From NCBI RefSeq assembly GCF_007990635.1, contig NZ_AP019846.1, forward strand, positions 186,001 to 250,000: a stretch of DNA of 64,000 bases, written 5' to 3'. The notes beneath the pieces are model-generated. The model searched no databases and was not told the DNA's origin. It was given only the letters and a program-made list of their open reading frames with translations. How positions within the stretch are numbered: the stretch's first letter is position 1; each line of letters opens with the position of its first letter. Position numbers and translations under genes: made by a program. Origin of the DNA: Leptotrichia hongkongensis. GTDB lineage: Bacteria > Fusobacteriota > Fusobacteriia > Fusobacteriales > Leptotrichiaceae. Below are positions 45,866-54,444 of this stretch, piece by piece.

Positions 45866-46799
45866 TTAAGTATACTTTGAAAACCGTATATTTTCAAGCG
45901 AGTATAAATAAAAATCATACCGTTCTTTTGAAATATTGCCATTTTCTACATTTTCTTTAATTGCACAATTTGGCTCATTTACGTGAATACAGTCTCGAAA
46001 TTTACAGTCAGGAATAAATTCGAGAAACTCTGGAAATAATTTTTCCAGTTCTTTTTTTTCTTCCAGCTTAGGAAAATCAAGTGTTGAAAATCCTGGCGTA
46101 TCTATTATGTATGAATGTGGAGCCGGCATAAAGAATCGACTTTCTATCGTAGTATGTCGTCCTTTTTTAGTTTTCTCGCTAATATCGTTTGTAGTTAGTA
46201 TTTCTTCTCCAATCAAAGTATTAATAAGCGTAGATTTTCCAGCTCCCGACGGTCCTGAAATTACAACAGATTTTTTATTTATATATTGCTTCAATTTTGT
46301 AAGACCATTATTTGTTTGTGTAGAAATTGGAAAAACAGAAATTGTATCTCTAAAAATTTTTCTAAATTTATTTAAAAATTCTTCCAGCTCTTCTTCTGAA
46401 ACTAAATCAATCTTGGATAAGATTAGTATAACTGGAATGTTTTGAGAGTTATGCATTTAAGAGCATTTTCTGAAAATTTATAAAATCAAAATTTGGGCTT
46501 TTTATTGCAAAAAGAATACCGATAAAATCAATATTTGCAATAAGTGGACGATACAAAAAGTTTTTTCTTTTTTCAATTTTTTCAATAACTTTTTCCTTTT
46601 CGTCAAATTCTACACAGTCTCCGATAATACAATTCATTTTATCATTTTTTACTTTTAAAGTTCCACGTAATTTACATTCATAAATATTTTCTTCATTCAA
46701 ATTTTTGGAATTTTCATCCAAAACATAGTAAAATCCTTTTATTTTTCTAATAACTTTTCCTTTAATAAAAATATTTGGGAGAAATTTTAAAATAAAAAT
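45866..46799 (-). pseudogene. rsgA: Ribosome biogenesis GTPase RsgA, frameshifted
   Basis: Circularly permuted GTPase for 30S maturation. The N-terminal piece (to 46449) gives the OB-fold IKGKVIRKIKGFYYVLDE and LYRPLIANIDFIGILFAI, then stops after FQKMLLNA. The rest (45866-46456) continues in another frame with NSQNIPVILILSKIDL, the P-loop SGPSGAGKSTLIN, DTPGFST and a zinc knuckle CKFRDCIHVNEPNC. One extra base around 46451-46453 explains the break. The 5' frame is open from 46799 but has no usual start codon; a TTG at 46803 in a neighbouring frame, with GGGAG before it, suggests a second shift. Product probably inactive unless these are sequencing errors. Confidence 0.8.
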
Positions 46800-46842
46800 T
46801 CAAAATAACTCCCATCTCCTTTCTAAATTTTTCTTGTTTTAG

Positions 46843-47793
46843 CTATTCGTCACCATTATCTCCACCGCTGGAATTGTTATTTCCGCCACCTTGTGTATTA
46901 TTACGTGGAGGAGATTGTGTGTTTCCATTATTCTTCTGTTCAGAACCTTGCTGATCAATTTTGTTAATTGTGTTATCAATGATTTTCTCAATTTCCTGAT
47001 TATCTATTTCTTCTTGAGACTGGTTGATAATTTCCTCAGTTGATTTTTCACGTTTTTTCGGAGCAGCTCCAGTATTTAACACAATTGATATCTTCTGTCC
47101 TCTCTGAATCTTCGTTCCAGCTGCAGGATCTGTAGAAATAATCGTATTTACAGGCAATGTTGGGTCACTTGTACGTGAAATATTTCCAATATCAAGTCCA
47201 ATTTGTTTTAACAATTCTCTCGCATCGTTTAAGTCAAGTCCTGTTATATTTGGCATAACTGACGGATCTACCATTTGCTGTGAAGAAACCAGTATTGAAA
47301 TTTTTTGGTTAATTTCAAGTTTTGTACCTGGTTTTGGATAAACTCCTAAAATTGTATTATATTTCTGGTTAGATGGATAATAATCAATTGTTTCTATTTG
47401 AATATTTTGCCCTTTTAACCGAGATCTTGCTTCAAGCAGTTCTAATCCGATAATATTAGGGACTTTTACATCTTCTCCATTATTTACCCAGATTCTTATA
47501 ACTCTGTTTACTTTAACTTCCTTACCTGGACGTGGATCTTGGTTATAAACCGTATCCAGCGGTACTTTTTCTGTTTTGGAATTAATAACTTTGACTTTTA
47601 ACCCAGCTTTTTTCAAATATTTTACAGCATCCTTCTTGTCAAGGTTCATAACATCAGGAATAACTGTAAGCCTAGTGTTAAAAAAATGACGTTCAAAAAC
47701 ATCTTTTCCAAATCTTATTAATGCCACTAAACAAAGCAGTACAATAATAGTTCTAAAAAATTTTCCATAATTAAATTTATATTTTGTGGTCAT
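46843..47793 (-). CDS. PASTA-domain membrane protein without kinase domain
   Basis: Protein of 316 residues: a short cytoplasmic N-terminus, one membrane helix (FFRTIIVLLCLVALIRFG), and three PASTA domains at about residues 40-110, 111-178 and 180-247, each with a valine-proline start (VIPDVMNL, KVPNIIGL, VMPNITGL) and a GxxV/I-type strand. PASTA domains bind peptidoglycan fragments or lipid II. A Pro/Gln/Asn-rich tail with a Gly-rich end follows. The gene sits immediately before rsgA-rpe, the slot of the PASTA Ser/Thr kinase in Firmicutes, yet no kinase domain is present. Function unknown. Confidence 0.85.
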   Translation of the reverse strand: MTTKYKFNYGKFFRTIIVLLCLVALIRFGKDVFERHFFNTRLTVIPDVMNLDKKDAVKYLKKAGLKVKVINSKTEKVPLDTVYNQDPRPGKEVKVNRVIRIWVNNGEDVKVPNIIGLELLEARSRLKGQNIQIETIDYYPSNQKYNTILGVYPKPGTKLEINQKISILVSSQQMVDPSVMPNITGLDLNDARELLKQIGLDIGNISRTSDPTLPVNTIISTDPAAGTKIQRGQKISIVLNTGAAPKKREKSTEEIINQSQEEIDNQEIEKIIDNTINKIDQQGSEQKNNGNTQSPPRNNTQGGGNNNSSGGDNGDE

Positions 47794-47865
47794 TTTTCAC
47801 CTCATTATTTTTATTGTTAATTCTTTACTCTATATAATATCATAAATATTGAAAAAATGATATAA

Positions 47866-47892
47866 ATTATTTTTCTTTATCTTACTAACAAA
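47866..47892. repeat. 27-bp direct repeat, left flank of the IS
   Basis: ATTATTTTTCTTTATCTTAC followed by TAACAAA, identical to 48980-49006. It directly borders the IS end, as a target-site duplication. Confidence 0.85.
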
Positions 47893-47961
47893 TGTATAGA
47901 TGTCAAACATTTGTTACAAAAATATATTAAAAAAATATTTCTTTCCTAATGTATCTTTAAC

Positions 47962-48660
47962 CTACTGATTTTCCTTGTACTCTTTTAATACTTCATTTGG
48001 ACTCTTAAAGCCCAGTACTTTTCTTGATATGTTGTTGTATCTTGTATTGTATTTCCTTATTGCCCTTAACAGTTCTTCCTTGCTTTTAAATTTCTTGTCT
48101 GCATAGTACTTGCTGTCAAGCCTGTGGCTTCTTTCCACTTTTCCATTCTCCCATGGCGAATATGGACGGGTTGTCACGTACTCTATCCCCTTCTCCTCCA
48201 GTTTCAGCTCAAACAGTGTTTTCTTATCACTTTCAGAATTTGTGAACTCTTTCCCATTATCTGTCTGAACTTTCTTTATGTCAAATCCCAGCTCCCTTTC
48301 CAAGTTCTCTAGAAACTTTGCAGTCTGATAGGTGCTTTTTTCATCTGCTATCCTTAACACTCTTTTTCTTGTATATTCATCTAATGCTGTTATTTGATAA
48401 TACTTCTGGTCACGTGTTCCAAACTGTATGCATTCTTCTGGAACATATTTTATGTCTATCTGCACTCTTTCCCCAGGGTACTTCGCCTGTTCAACTTTCT
48501 TTTTTCTTTTATGCTGCTTTTTAGGCTTTTCTTTGGCATTGCCCTTCATTTTCCTTATTATCTTGCACATTGAATCGTATGTACGGCTGTAGCCTTCCTT
48601 TCTTGCTTTAACATAGACTTCTGCCAGCCCTTCATAGCCAAATTTCCTGTACTTTTTCAT
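47962..48660 (-). CDS. IS transposase, DDE catalytic part
   Basis: C-terminal part of an rve-type transposase, 232 residues. Catalytic acidic residues are in VQIDIKYV, VQTDNGKEF and NGKVERSHR (spacing about 66 and 42). The sequence YEGLAEVYVKARKEGYSRTYDS before it is the typical region between helix-turn-helix and catalytic core. The frame is open further upstream (HPNQHTQEEIELVMKKY) and fits as the continuation of the first frame after a -1 shift near 48703, so the ATG at 48660 need not be the real start. Confidence 0.85.
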   Translation of the reverse strand: MKKYRKFGYEGLAEVYVKARKEGYSRTYDSMCKIIRKMKGNAKEKPKKQHKRKKKVEQAKYPGERVQIDIKYVPEECIQFGTRDQKYYQITALDEYTRKRVLRIADEKSTYQTAKFLENLERELGFDIKKVQTDNGKEFTNSESDKKTLFELKLEEKGIEYVTTRPYSPWENGKVERSHRLDSKYYADKKFKSKEELLRAIRKYNTRYNNISRKVLGFKSPNEVLKEYKENQ

Positions 48661-48668
48661 AACCAGCT

Positions 48669-48881
48669 CTATTTCTTCTTGCGTGTGCTGGTTTGGGTGG
48701 CTTTAGGTCTTCTGCTTTTTGGCAGAAGAGACTGGACTGTTCCGTCGTATCTGTCTCTCCAACGTTTTATCTGCTGACGTGATGTCTTATACTTCACTGC
48801 TGCCTTTGAATTATTATTATGTTTTATTGCATACTCAATTGCCCGTTGACGAACACGGTATATTTCTGATATACTACTCAT
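48669..48881 (-). CDS. IS transposase, N-terminal helix-turn-helix part
   Basis: Seventy-residue product with a helix-turn-helix (RQRAIEYAIKHNNNSKAAVKY, TSRQQIKRWRDRYDG) and a basic end KSRRPKATQ. The catalytic frame continues as HPNQHTQEEIEL if ribosomes or the original sequence slip by -1 at CCTAAAGCC. No strong A6G-type slippery sequence is visible, so it may be a mutation rather than programmed frameshifting. The ATG follows AAGGAGAAACC. Confidence 0.75.
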   Translation of the reverse strand: MSSISEIYRVRQRAIEYAIKHNNNSKAAVKYKTSRQQIKRWRDRYDGTVQSLLPKSRRPKATQTSTRKKK

Positions 48882-48979
48882 ATGAAAGGTTTCTCCTTAA
48901 TGTGGTTTGGTAGATTTACATTATATCAGAAACCTTTCTTTTTTTGTATATTCTTGTCACATATGTATTATCTCACAAC

Positions 48980-49006
48980 ATTATTTTTCTTTATCTTACT
49001 AACAAA
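48980..49006. repeat. 27-bp direct repeat, right flank of the IS
   Basis: Exact second copy of 47866-47892; it ends seven bases before the -35 element of gdhA. Confidence 0.85.
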
Positions 49007-49012
49007 AAACAC

Positions 49013-49042
49013 TTGCAATTTTATATAGAATTGTAGTATGAT
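49013..49042 (+). promoter_or_regulatory. Promoter of gdhA
   Basis: TTGCAA at 49013-49018, 18 bases, TATGAT at 49037-49042. The IS lies immediately upstream but does not interrupt it. Confidence 0.6.
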
Positions 49043-49112
49043 GTAACAGTAGAGAAGATTTTTAACAGAGTTTAAAAATCAGAACAGACTAGAGAAAAGT
49101 GAGGTAGAAACA

Positions 49113-50366
49113 ATGGCAAAAGAAACATTAAATCCATTTGAGATTGCTCAAAAACAAATCAAATCAGCTTGTGATAAATTAAATGCAGATCCAGCTGTTT
49201 ATGAAATTTTAAAAAATCCAATGAGAGTATTGGAAGTATCGTTCCCAGTAAAATTAGACGACGGAACAGTTAAAACATTTGTAGGATACAGATCGCAGCA
49301 CAACAATGCAGTAGGTCCTTTTAAAGGTGGACTTAGATTTCATCCAGGTGTAACAAGAGATGAAGTAAAGGCACTATCTACTTGGATGACATTTAAATGT
49401 TCAGTAGCAGGAATCCCTTATGGTGGTGGAAAAGGTGGAATGGCAATTAATCCTAAAGAATATTCTAAAGCTGAGTTAGAAAGAATCTCTAAAGGTTTTG
49501 CAAAAGCAATTTCACCAATTATTGGAGAAAAAGTTGACATACCAGCTCCAGACGTTAACACAAATGGACAAATTATGTCCTGGATGGTTGACGCTTATGA
49601 AGAAGTTGCAGGAAAATCAACAAAAGGTGTATTCACAGGAAAACCTTTAGAATTTGGAGGATCTCTTGCAAGAACAGAAGCCACTGGATACGGAGTTCAT
49701 TTAACAGCTAAAAAAGCATTAGCAAAATTAAACATTGATGTTAAAGGAGCAACATATGCTGTACAAGGATTTGGAAATGTTGGATTCTATACAGCTTACT
49801 ATGCATATAAAGATGGTGCAAAAATTGTAGCATTTTCAAATTCAGATGTTGCAGTTTACAATGAAAACGGAATCGACATGGAAGCTGTAATAAAAGATTT
49901 TGAAGAAAATGGACGTATTGCAGCAAACAAAGGATATGGAAAAGATATTACAAATAATGAATTGTTAGAATTAGAAGTTGACGTTTTAGCACCATGTGCT
50001 TTAGAAAATCAAATTACTTCTGAAAACGCTGACAGAATAAAAGCAAAAGTAATAACAGAAGGAGCAAATGGACCAACTACTCCAGAAGCTGATGAAATCT
50101 TATTCAAAAAAGGAATTATAGTTATTCCTGACATTCTAGCAAATTCAGGTGGAGTTGTAGTTTCATACTTTGAATGGGTACAAAACTTACAAAGTTACTA
50201 CTGGCCATTTGAAGAAGTTCAACAAAAAGAAGATGTATTATTGTCAACAGCATTTGAAGATGTATGGAACTTAGCGGATGAATACAAAGTAGATTTAAGA
50301 AATGCTGCTTATATGAAGAGCATCGAAAGAATTTCAAAAGCAATGAAATTAAGAGGATGGTATTAA
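49113..50366 (+). CDS. gdhA: Glutamate dehydrogenase
   Basis: Oxidative deamination of glutamate to 2-oxoglutarate with NAD(P). The 417-residue hexameric type contains the active lysine region VPYGGGKGGMAINP with GPFKGGLRFHP, the aspartate-containing DIPAPDVNTNG, and the Rossmann loop VQGFGNVGFYTAY. Cofactor preference cannot be fixed by eye. Codons are favourable, suggesting high expression, in line with amino-acid fermentation. The terminator at 50403 is strong. Confidence 0.95.
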   Translation: MAKETLNPFEIAQKQIKSACDKLNADPAVYEILKNPMRVLEVSFPVKLDDGTVKTFVGYRSQHNNAVGPFKGGLRFHPGVTRDEVKALSTWMTFKCSVAGIPYGGGKGGMAINPKEYSKAELERISKGFAKAISPIIGEKVDIPAPDVNTNGQIMSWMVDAYEEVAGKSTKGVFTGKPLEFGGSLARTEATGYGVHLTAKKALAKLNIDVKGATYAVQGFGNVGFYTAYYAYKDGAKIVAFSNSDVAVYNENGIDMEAVIKDFEENGRIAANKGYGKDITNNELLELEVDVLAPCALENQITSENADRIKAKVITEGANGPTTPEADEILFKKGIIVIPDILANSGGVVVSYFEWVQNLQSYYWPFEEVQQKEDVLLSTAFEDVWNLADEYKVDLRNAAYMKSIERISKAMKLRGWY

Positions 50367-50402
50367 TTTTTTAAATTCTTGATTTAAGTTAAATACAAAA
50401 AT

Positions 50403-50450
50403 AAAGAACCTATTTCTATTTTATTTGATTATAGAGTAGGTTCTTTTTTA
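50403..50450 (+). terminator. Terminator after gdhA
   Basis: Ten-bp perfect stem AAAGAACCTA/TAGGTTCTTT followed by T, with a complementary A run on the other side, so it could also serve the convergent YciI gene. Confidence 0.85.
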
Positions 50451-50500
50451 TTAAATTAAAGCATATTAGATAATTTAAATTCTATAATTGACAATCTAAA

Positions 50501-50806
50501 TTAATAATTATTTTTCTTGTAATTTTTTAAATCCTCATCAAATAGTGCAGGTGTAAATTCAGTTATTACAGTTTCTATCAAATTATTCTTGTAATATGGA
50601 TCTTCTTTTAATATTTCCTCAAGTTCTGATTTTGTTACATTGTATGCTAAAATAAGTCCGCCAGTTGGTGGATTTTGTCTCCCTCCAGCCATAAATTTTC
50701 CAGCATCAATGTTTTTTTGAATAAAATTAAAATGTTCCTGTCTAAATTTTCCCACTTCTTCAAGCGGTTTTGTATAAGTTGTAGATATAACAAAAATTGG
50801 TTTCAT
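50501..50806 (-). CDS. YciI-like (YCII) domain protein
   Basis: Small protein of 101 residues with the YCII fold (FVISTTYTKPLEEVGKFRQEHFNFIQKNIDAGKFMAGGRQN and GGLILAYNVTKSELEEILKEDPYYKNNLIETVITEF). The conserved His-Asp type residues of the putative active site are represented by the histidine in RQEHFNF and the aspartate in KEDPYY. Function in the cell is unknown. It is a single gene, convergent with gdhA. Confidence 0.88.
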   Translation of the reverse strand: MKPIFVISTTYTKPLEEVGKFRQEHFNFIQKNIDAGKFMAGGRQNPPTGGLILAYNVTKSELEEILKEDPYYKNNLIETVITEFTPALFDEDLKNYKKNNY

Positions 50807-51046
50807 AGTTTATTTTCCTTTCTTAAATTATTTTTTTCACGCTATTATAATTATATTTTACAGTATATTTCAAAATAATCAATAAAAATATTTAATTTGT
50901 TAATAAAACTATAGTAAAAAGCTTCCAAAATTATATTTTATAAACAAAATTTTTTATATACAAAGTAATGTGAAATTGAATTTTATTTATGATTATGGTA
51001 TACTAAATTGAATTTTGGATATGCCAATAAAAAGAGGAGGCAAATT

Positions 51047-53527
51047 ATGTTTTTAGAGAGAACGGAGCGACTGGCATTAGTTGACTTTGACAATAAACAT
51101 ATTAATTATATTGATTTGATAAATAATATAAAGTATTTTTCTGAATATGTAGTTGAATTGGAAAAAGAAAAATTTGGGCTGATTGTTATGGAAAATCGTC
51201 CAGAATGGATTTACAGTTTTTTTGCAGTATGGGATAAAAAATCAGCTGGAATAGCCCTTGATGCTAATAGTAATTCAGATGAAATTTTATACGTTTTAGA
51301 AGACTCACATCCAAATGTAATTTTTTGCTCAAATGAAACAGAAGGAACTATTTTTGAAGCAGTTGAAAAATATAGTTCAAAAAATACTGTAAAAGTAATA
51401 AATGTGGATAAAATTACAGTTGAACAGGAAAAAATGAATGTTATAAAAAATATGCAGTTTGAGCTTGAAAATCCAACTGGAGATGAAACAGCGGCTATGC
51501 TTTATACTTCAGGGACAACTGGAAGTCCAAAAGGTGTAATGCTGTCTTTTAATAATTTAAATACTGAAATGGAAGGACTTTATGAAAAGGGAATATTTGA
51601 TCATAGAGATCAGATCTTGGCAATATTGCCGTTTCACCATGTTCTGCCATTGACAGCAACTGTACTTTTGATGTTAAAGTATCAAACTTCAATTGTATTT
51701 GTAGAAAAAATTGCAAGCAAGGAAATATTTGACGCTCTTGAAAAAAATAGAGTAACTGCAATAATAGGTGTTCCAAGAGTATTCAAGCTATTTTATGATG
51801 GAATAAAACAGCAAATTGACGCAAAATTTATTACACGATTTATTTACAAAATGATGAGCAATGTCAAATCATTGAAGATAAAAAGAAAAGTCTTTGCAAA
51901 AGTCCATAAAAAATTCGGTGGACATCTTGACTTCATTGTTGTCGGTGGAGCAAAAATGGATCCTGAAATTTCAAAGTTTTATGAAACATTGGGATTTTAT
52001 GCTCTTGAAGGTTACGGACTTACAGAGACTTCACCAGTTATTGCTGTAAATTCAAAAAAAGAAAGAAAAATTGGAACAGTTGGGAAAAAATTATACAATG
52101 TGGATGTAAAAATTGTAGATGAAGAATTATGGGTTAAAGGACCAATTGTTATGAAAGGTTACTATAATAAACCTGATAAGACGGCGGAAGTTATTACTGA
52201 AGACGGATGGTTCAAGACAGGAGATTTAGCGACAATTGATGAAGAAGGATATGTTACAATTCGTGGAAGAAAAAATACAATGATTGTCCTTTCAAATGGT
52301 AAGAATATTGACCCTGAAACACTTGAAAATAGAGTAATTGCACAAAGTAATGGATTAATCAAGGAAATTGGTATTTTTAATTACAAGAATAAGTTAGCTG
52401 CAATAATTGTTCCAGATTTATTAGAGCTTAGAAAACGTGGAATTACAAATACAAAAGCCTACATCAAAAATATTGTAGAGGACTATAATTTAAAGGCACA
52501 TAACTATGAGAAAGTACTTGATTACAAGTTGTTTGAAGAAGAACTGCCAAAAACACGTGTTGGGAAGACACGTAGATTTATGTTGCCAGATTTATACGAA
52601 AAAAATGAAATTGTAAAAAAAGAAAAAACACCTGAACCTACAGACGAAGCATATAAGATTTTAAAAGAATATGTCAAGAAAAATAAAGGGATTGAACCAC
52701 AGCCCGAAGAAAATCTGGAGCTTGAAATCGGAATGGATTCACTTGACATTGTAGAATTTTTTGCATTTATAGAAAATAGTTTTGGAATTCAGCTGGATGA
52801 AGAAAAATTTGCTGAAATGCCAAATCTGAAACTATTATCAGAGTACATTAATCAAAAAGCAACAAAATTTGAAGATAGTGATGTAGACTGGAAACAGATT
52901 ATAAATGAAACAAAACCTATACAAGATGATAAAAACCGATGGGTAACAAAACTGTTAAAAGTATTTCAGCCAATAGTTGACTTATATTTCAGAGTAAAAA
53001 AAGTTGACAGAAAAAAATTAACAGACAATCCACAAATCTTTGTATCAAACCATCAAAGTTTTATAGATCCATTGATTTTAGGATCACTTTTTCCAAATAA
53101 AATTGTTTTTAATACATTATTTTTAGCAATTGACTGGTATTTTAAAAAAGGTGTAATGAAACTTCTTGTTTCAAATGGAAATGTCGTTTTAATTGATATT
53201 AATAAAAATATTAGAAAAAGTGTAGAAGAAATAGTTGGCTATCTAAAAAGTGGTAAAAGCATCGTAATTTTCCCAGAAGGAGCAAGGACAAAAGATGGAA
53301 AAGTTGCTCAATTTAAAAAAGTATTTGCTATAATTGCAAAGGAACTGAATGTAGATGTCCAATGTCTGGGAATAAAAGGTGCATTTGAAGCATATTCAAG
53401 ATACATGAAGTTCCCAAAACCAAAAAAAATCGAAGTAGCAGTGCTGGAAAAATTCTCGCCAGAAGGAAGCTATGATGAAATTACGCAAAAAGCAGAAAAA
53501 ATTATAAGAGAATATGTTGAGAATTAA
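51047..53527 (+). CDS. Acyl-CoA/ACP synthetase - carrier domain - acyltransferase fusion
   Basis: Three-domain lipid enzyme of 826 residues starting at ATG 51047 after AAGAGGAGG. Residues 1-530: AMP-binding ligase with TSGTTGSPKGVML, GYGLTETSP and the hinge YVTIRGRKNTMIVLSNGKNI. Residues about 550-625: acyl carrier domain with the phosphopantetheine serine in IGMDSLDIVEFF. Residues about 650-826: 1-acylglycerol-3-phosphate acyltransferase with FVSNHQSFIDP and IFPEGARTKDG. It could activate a free fatty acid, load its own carrier and acylate a lysophospholipid, like a rearranged Aas. The substrate is not known. Confidence 0.88.
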   Translation: MFLERTERLALVDFDNKHINYIDLINNIKYFSEYVVELEKEKFGLIVMENRPEWIYSFFAVWDKKSAGIALDANSNSDEILYVLEDSHPNVIFCSNETEGTIFEAVEKYSSKNTVKVINVDKITVEQEKMNVIKNMQFELENPTGDETAAMLYTSGTTGSPKGVMLSFNNLNTEMEGLYEKGIFDHRDQILAILPFHHVLPLTATVLLMLKYQTSIVFVEKIASKEIFDALEKNRVTAIIGVPRVFKLFYDGIKQQIDAKFITRFIYKMMSNVKSLKIKRKVFAKVHKKFGGHLDFIVVGGAKMDPEISKFYETLGFYALEGYGLTETSPVIAVNSKKERKIGTVGKKLYNVDVKIVDEELWVKGPIVMKGYYNKPDKTAEVITEDGWFKTGDLATIDEEGYVTIRGRKNTMIVLSNGKNIDPETLENRVIAQSNGLIKEIGIFNYKNKLAAIIVPDLLELRKRGITNTKAYIKNIVEDYNLKAHNYEKVLDYKLFEEELPKTRVGKTRRFMLPDLYEKNEIVKKEKTPEPTDEAYKILKEYVKKNKGIEPQPEENLELEIGMDSLDIVEFFAFIENSFGIQLDEEKFAEMPNLKLLSEYINQKATKFEDSDVDWKQIINETKPIQDDKNRWVTKLLKVFQPIVDLYFRVKKVDRKKLTDNPQIFVSNHQSFIDPLILGSLFPNKIVFNTLFLAIDWYFKKGVMKLLVSNGNVVLIDINKNIRKSVEEIVGYLKSGKSIVIFPEGARTKDGKVAQFKKVFAIIAKELNVDVQCLGIKGAFEAYSRYMKFPKPKKIEVAVLEKFSPEGSYDEITQKAEKIIREYVEN

Positions 53528-53767
53528 TAGAATTTAATACAAGAGAATGTCTTGAAAAATAGAAAAATCTAATTATAAAATTTATATACTTACTATTTCA
53601 TAAAATATATAATAATAGTAAGATTATTTCTAACTAAGAGACATTCTTTTGTTACAAAAATTAAGAGAAAGAAATGGAAAATCTTAGTTTTTATTATGTA
53701 TTTTAGCATTATATTTGAGTATTCGATATACCCAAATGAGAAAATAAGAAAAATTTTAAAAAAGGTG

Positions 53768-53796
53768 TTGACAATAAAAATTAATTGTGATATACT
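53768..53796 (+). promoter_or_regulatory. Promoter of the tRNA cluster
   Basis: TTGACA at 53768-53773, 17 bases, TATACT at 53791-53796. The 315 bases from 53528 to 53842 hold no gene besides this promoter. Confidence 0.8.
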
Positions 53797-53842
53797 AATT
53801 GAGTACTTGTGAGTTAAAAAACAATAACAAATACTTATAAAT

Positions 53843-53930
53843 GCCTTGGTGGCGAAATCGGTAGACGCACAGGACTTAAAATCCTGTGGGAATTTATCCC
53901 GTGCCGGTTCAAGTCCGGCCCGAGGCACCA
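53843..53930 (+). tRNA. tRNA-Leu (UAA)
   Basis: Acceptor GCCTTGG pairs with CCGAGGC, CCA is encoded, a long variable arm is present, and the anticodon loop is CTTAAAA with anticodon TAA. Confidence 0.95.
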
Positions 53931-53942
53931 CAATCATATTAT

Positions 53943-54018
53943 GCGGGAGTAGCTCAGTTGGTAGAGCGTCAGCCTTCCAAGCTGAATGTCGCGAGTTCGA
54001 CCCTCGTCTCCCGCTCCA
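53943..54018 (+). tRNA. tRNA-Gly (UCC)
   Basis: Acceptor GCGGGAG with CTCCCGC, discriminator T, CCA encoded; anticodon loop CTTCCAA with anticodon TCC. Confidence 0.95.
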
Positions 54019-54024
54019 AAATAT

Positions 54025-54100
54025 GAGCCATTAGCTCAGTCGGTAGAGCACTTGACTTTTAATCAAGGTGTCACTGGTTCGATCCCAGTATGGCTCACCA
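54025..54100 (+). tRNA. tRNA-Lys (UUU)
   Basis: Acceptor GAGCCAT with ATGGCTC, CCA encoded; loop CTTTTAA gives anticodon TTT. Confidence 0.95.
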
Positions 54101-54117
54101 TTTAAATTTAACCATAT

Positions 54118-54194
54118 GTGCCTGTAGCTCAGTTGGATAGAGCAACGGCCTTCTAAGCCGTGGGCCAGGAGTTCGAATCTCTTCAGGCACGCCA
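54118..54194 (+). tRNA. tRNA-Arg (UCU)
   Basis: Acceptor GTGCCTG with CAGGCAC, discriminator G, CCA encoded; loop CTTCTAA gives anticodon TCT. Confidence 0.95.
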
Positions 54195-54197
54195 TAT

Positions 54198-54274
54198 GGA
54201 TCCATAGCTCAGCTGGTTAGAGCACTCGGCTCATAACCGAGCGGTCGCTGGTTCAAGTCCAGCTGGATCCACCA
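54198..54274 (+). tRNA. tRNA with CAU anticodon (Met or lysidine-Ile)
   Basis: Acceptor GGATCCA with TGGATCC, CCA encoded; loop CTCATAA gives anticodon CAT. The first acceptor pair is normal, so it is not the initiator. The body resembles tRNA-Ile2 species (GCTCATAACC loop and stem) about as well as elongator Met, so identity depends on TilS recognition. Confidence 0.9.
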
Positions 54275-54287
54275 TTGAAAAACTTGT

Positions 54288-54362
54288 GCGGCCTTCGTCT
54301 AGTGGTTAGGACCTCGGGTTTTCATCCCGGTAACAGGGGTTCGATCCCCCTAGGCCGTACCA
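54288..54362 (+). tRNA. tRNA-Glu (UUC)
   Basis: Acceptor GCGGCCT with AGGCCGT (G-U at the first pair), CCA encoded; loop TTTTCAT gives anticodon TTC. Confidence 0.93.
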
Positions 54363-54444
54363 TTTATTTTTTTAGAACCATAATTTAAAATTGTGGTATT
54401 TTTTTTAGAAAATTTATAATATTTAATTATTTGATTAAAGTTGT

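Larger units (their letters stand above)
47893..48979 (-). mobile_element. Insertion sequence, IS481/IS1202-like, 1087 bp
   Basis: Element bounded by imperfect inverted repeats (left TGTATAGATGTC; right read inward GTTGTGAGATAATACA, with ACATnTGTnACAAnAATATA shared) and exact 27-bp direct repeats. Two minus-strand frames encode a helix-turn-helix part and a DDE catalytic part. The 27-bp duplication is unusually long and recalls IS1202; the transposase size is nearer IS481. Inserted between the PASTA gene and gdhA, just upstream of the gdhA promoter. Confidence 0.85.

Noticed and set aside
48660-48720. Programmed -1 frameshifting in the IS
   Set aside because: The join near 48703 has only CCTAAAGCC, no A6G or similar slippery run and no obvious stimulatory stem, so mutation is equally likely.
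53593-53937. A 114-codon minus-strand frame beginning inside tRNA-Leu
   Set aside because: It covers the tRNA promoter and tRNA-Leu on the other strand; the product start (GLEPARDKFPQDFKSCASTDF) is the well-known false translation of antisense tRNA.
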